This document shows positions 5,516 through 5,561 of a stretch of 5,561 nt of DNA, one piece after another. The stretch lies in the NCBI GenBank assembly GCA_031284765.1, contig JAITXK010000194.1, forward strand, positions 1 through 5,561. The letters run 5' to 3'. Position 1 is the stretch's first letter; every line of letters starts with the position of its first letter. This stretch comes from Candidatus Symbiothrix sp. GTDB lineage: Bacteria > Bacteroidota > Bacteroidia > Bacteroidales > Azobacteroidaceae. The notes under the pieces are model-generated. The model was given only the letters and a program-made list of their open reading frames with translations. It was not told the DNA's origin and searched no databases. The translations under genes were made by a program, and so were the position numbers.

Positions 5516-5561
5516 ATGCACCACCACCCCGAAAACGACCCGCAATATACCGCATTGACCG
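5516..5561 (+). CDS. Unidentified protein, N-terminal fragment
   Basis: Only the first 15 codons are inside the window, reading MHHHPENDPQYTALT. I do not recognise the protein. The ATG is the first in its frame after a TAA at 5501 and follows a consensus Bacteroidetes promoter, which is the main support for a real gene here. There is no Shine-Dalgarno sequence, as for the other genes. The N-terminus is polar, rich in His and Asn, and shows no signal peptide or membrane segment so far. The next hundred bases would settle its identity. Confidence 0.5.
   Translation, partial: MHHHPENDPQYTALT

Overview
The window looks like a piece of a Bacteroidetes chromosome, probably Bacteroidales. The evidence is promoters with the TAnnTTTG -7 element and an upstream TTG/TTTG box, A/T-rich starts without Shine-Dalgarno sequences, a tRNA gene without an encoded CCA end, and the protein families present. 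No read-out beyond the sequence was available, so the taxonomic placement is an inference.

Layout, left to right. (1) 1-624: the 3' end of a type I restriction endonuclease gene (HsdR C-terminal helical domain), cut by the window edge. (2) 676-716 and 723-806: a tRNA-Leu(CAA) gene on the minus strand and its probable terminator; the 3' end of the tRNA faces the restriction gene. (3) 824-880: back-to-back promoters for the tRNA (minus) and aroB (plus), whose -33 boxes form the palindrome TTTGACAAA. (4) 901-1965: aroB, 3-dehydroquinate synthase of the shikimate pathway. (5) 1968-2711, minus: lptB, the ATPase of the lipopolysaccharide exporter, converging on aroB with only 2 bases between the stop codons. 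(6) 2734-4206, minus: a PLP-dependent lyase of the tryptophanase/tyrosine phenol-lyase family, 22 bases upstream of lptB and probably cotranscribed with it. (7) 4207-4357: a divergent promoter region with an imperfect dyad. (8) 4358-5050: a DUF554 (YqgA/YdfK-type) membrane protein. (9) 5051-5515: a 465-base region with no clear gene, holding a run of short hairpins that ends in a strong intrinsic terminator, then a 68% G+C block built of degenerate 42-bp tandem repeats, then a promoter. (10) 5516 to the edge: the first codons of an unidentified gene.

Most genes are ordinary housekeeping functions (aromatic amino acid synthesis, LPS export, tRNA) without an obvious shared pathway. The least ordinary items are the lyase, which carries the substrate-pocket residues of tyrosine phenol-lyase but has Leu where the cofactor-contacting Arg should be and has changes at the monovalent cation site, and the 5051-5406 repeat region. 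I see no convincing multi-gene novel system; the 42-bp repeat array and hairpin cluster are the best candidates for something undescribed.
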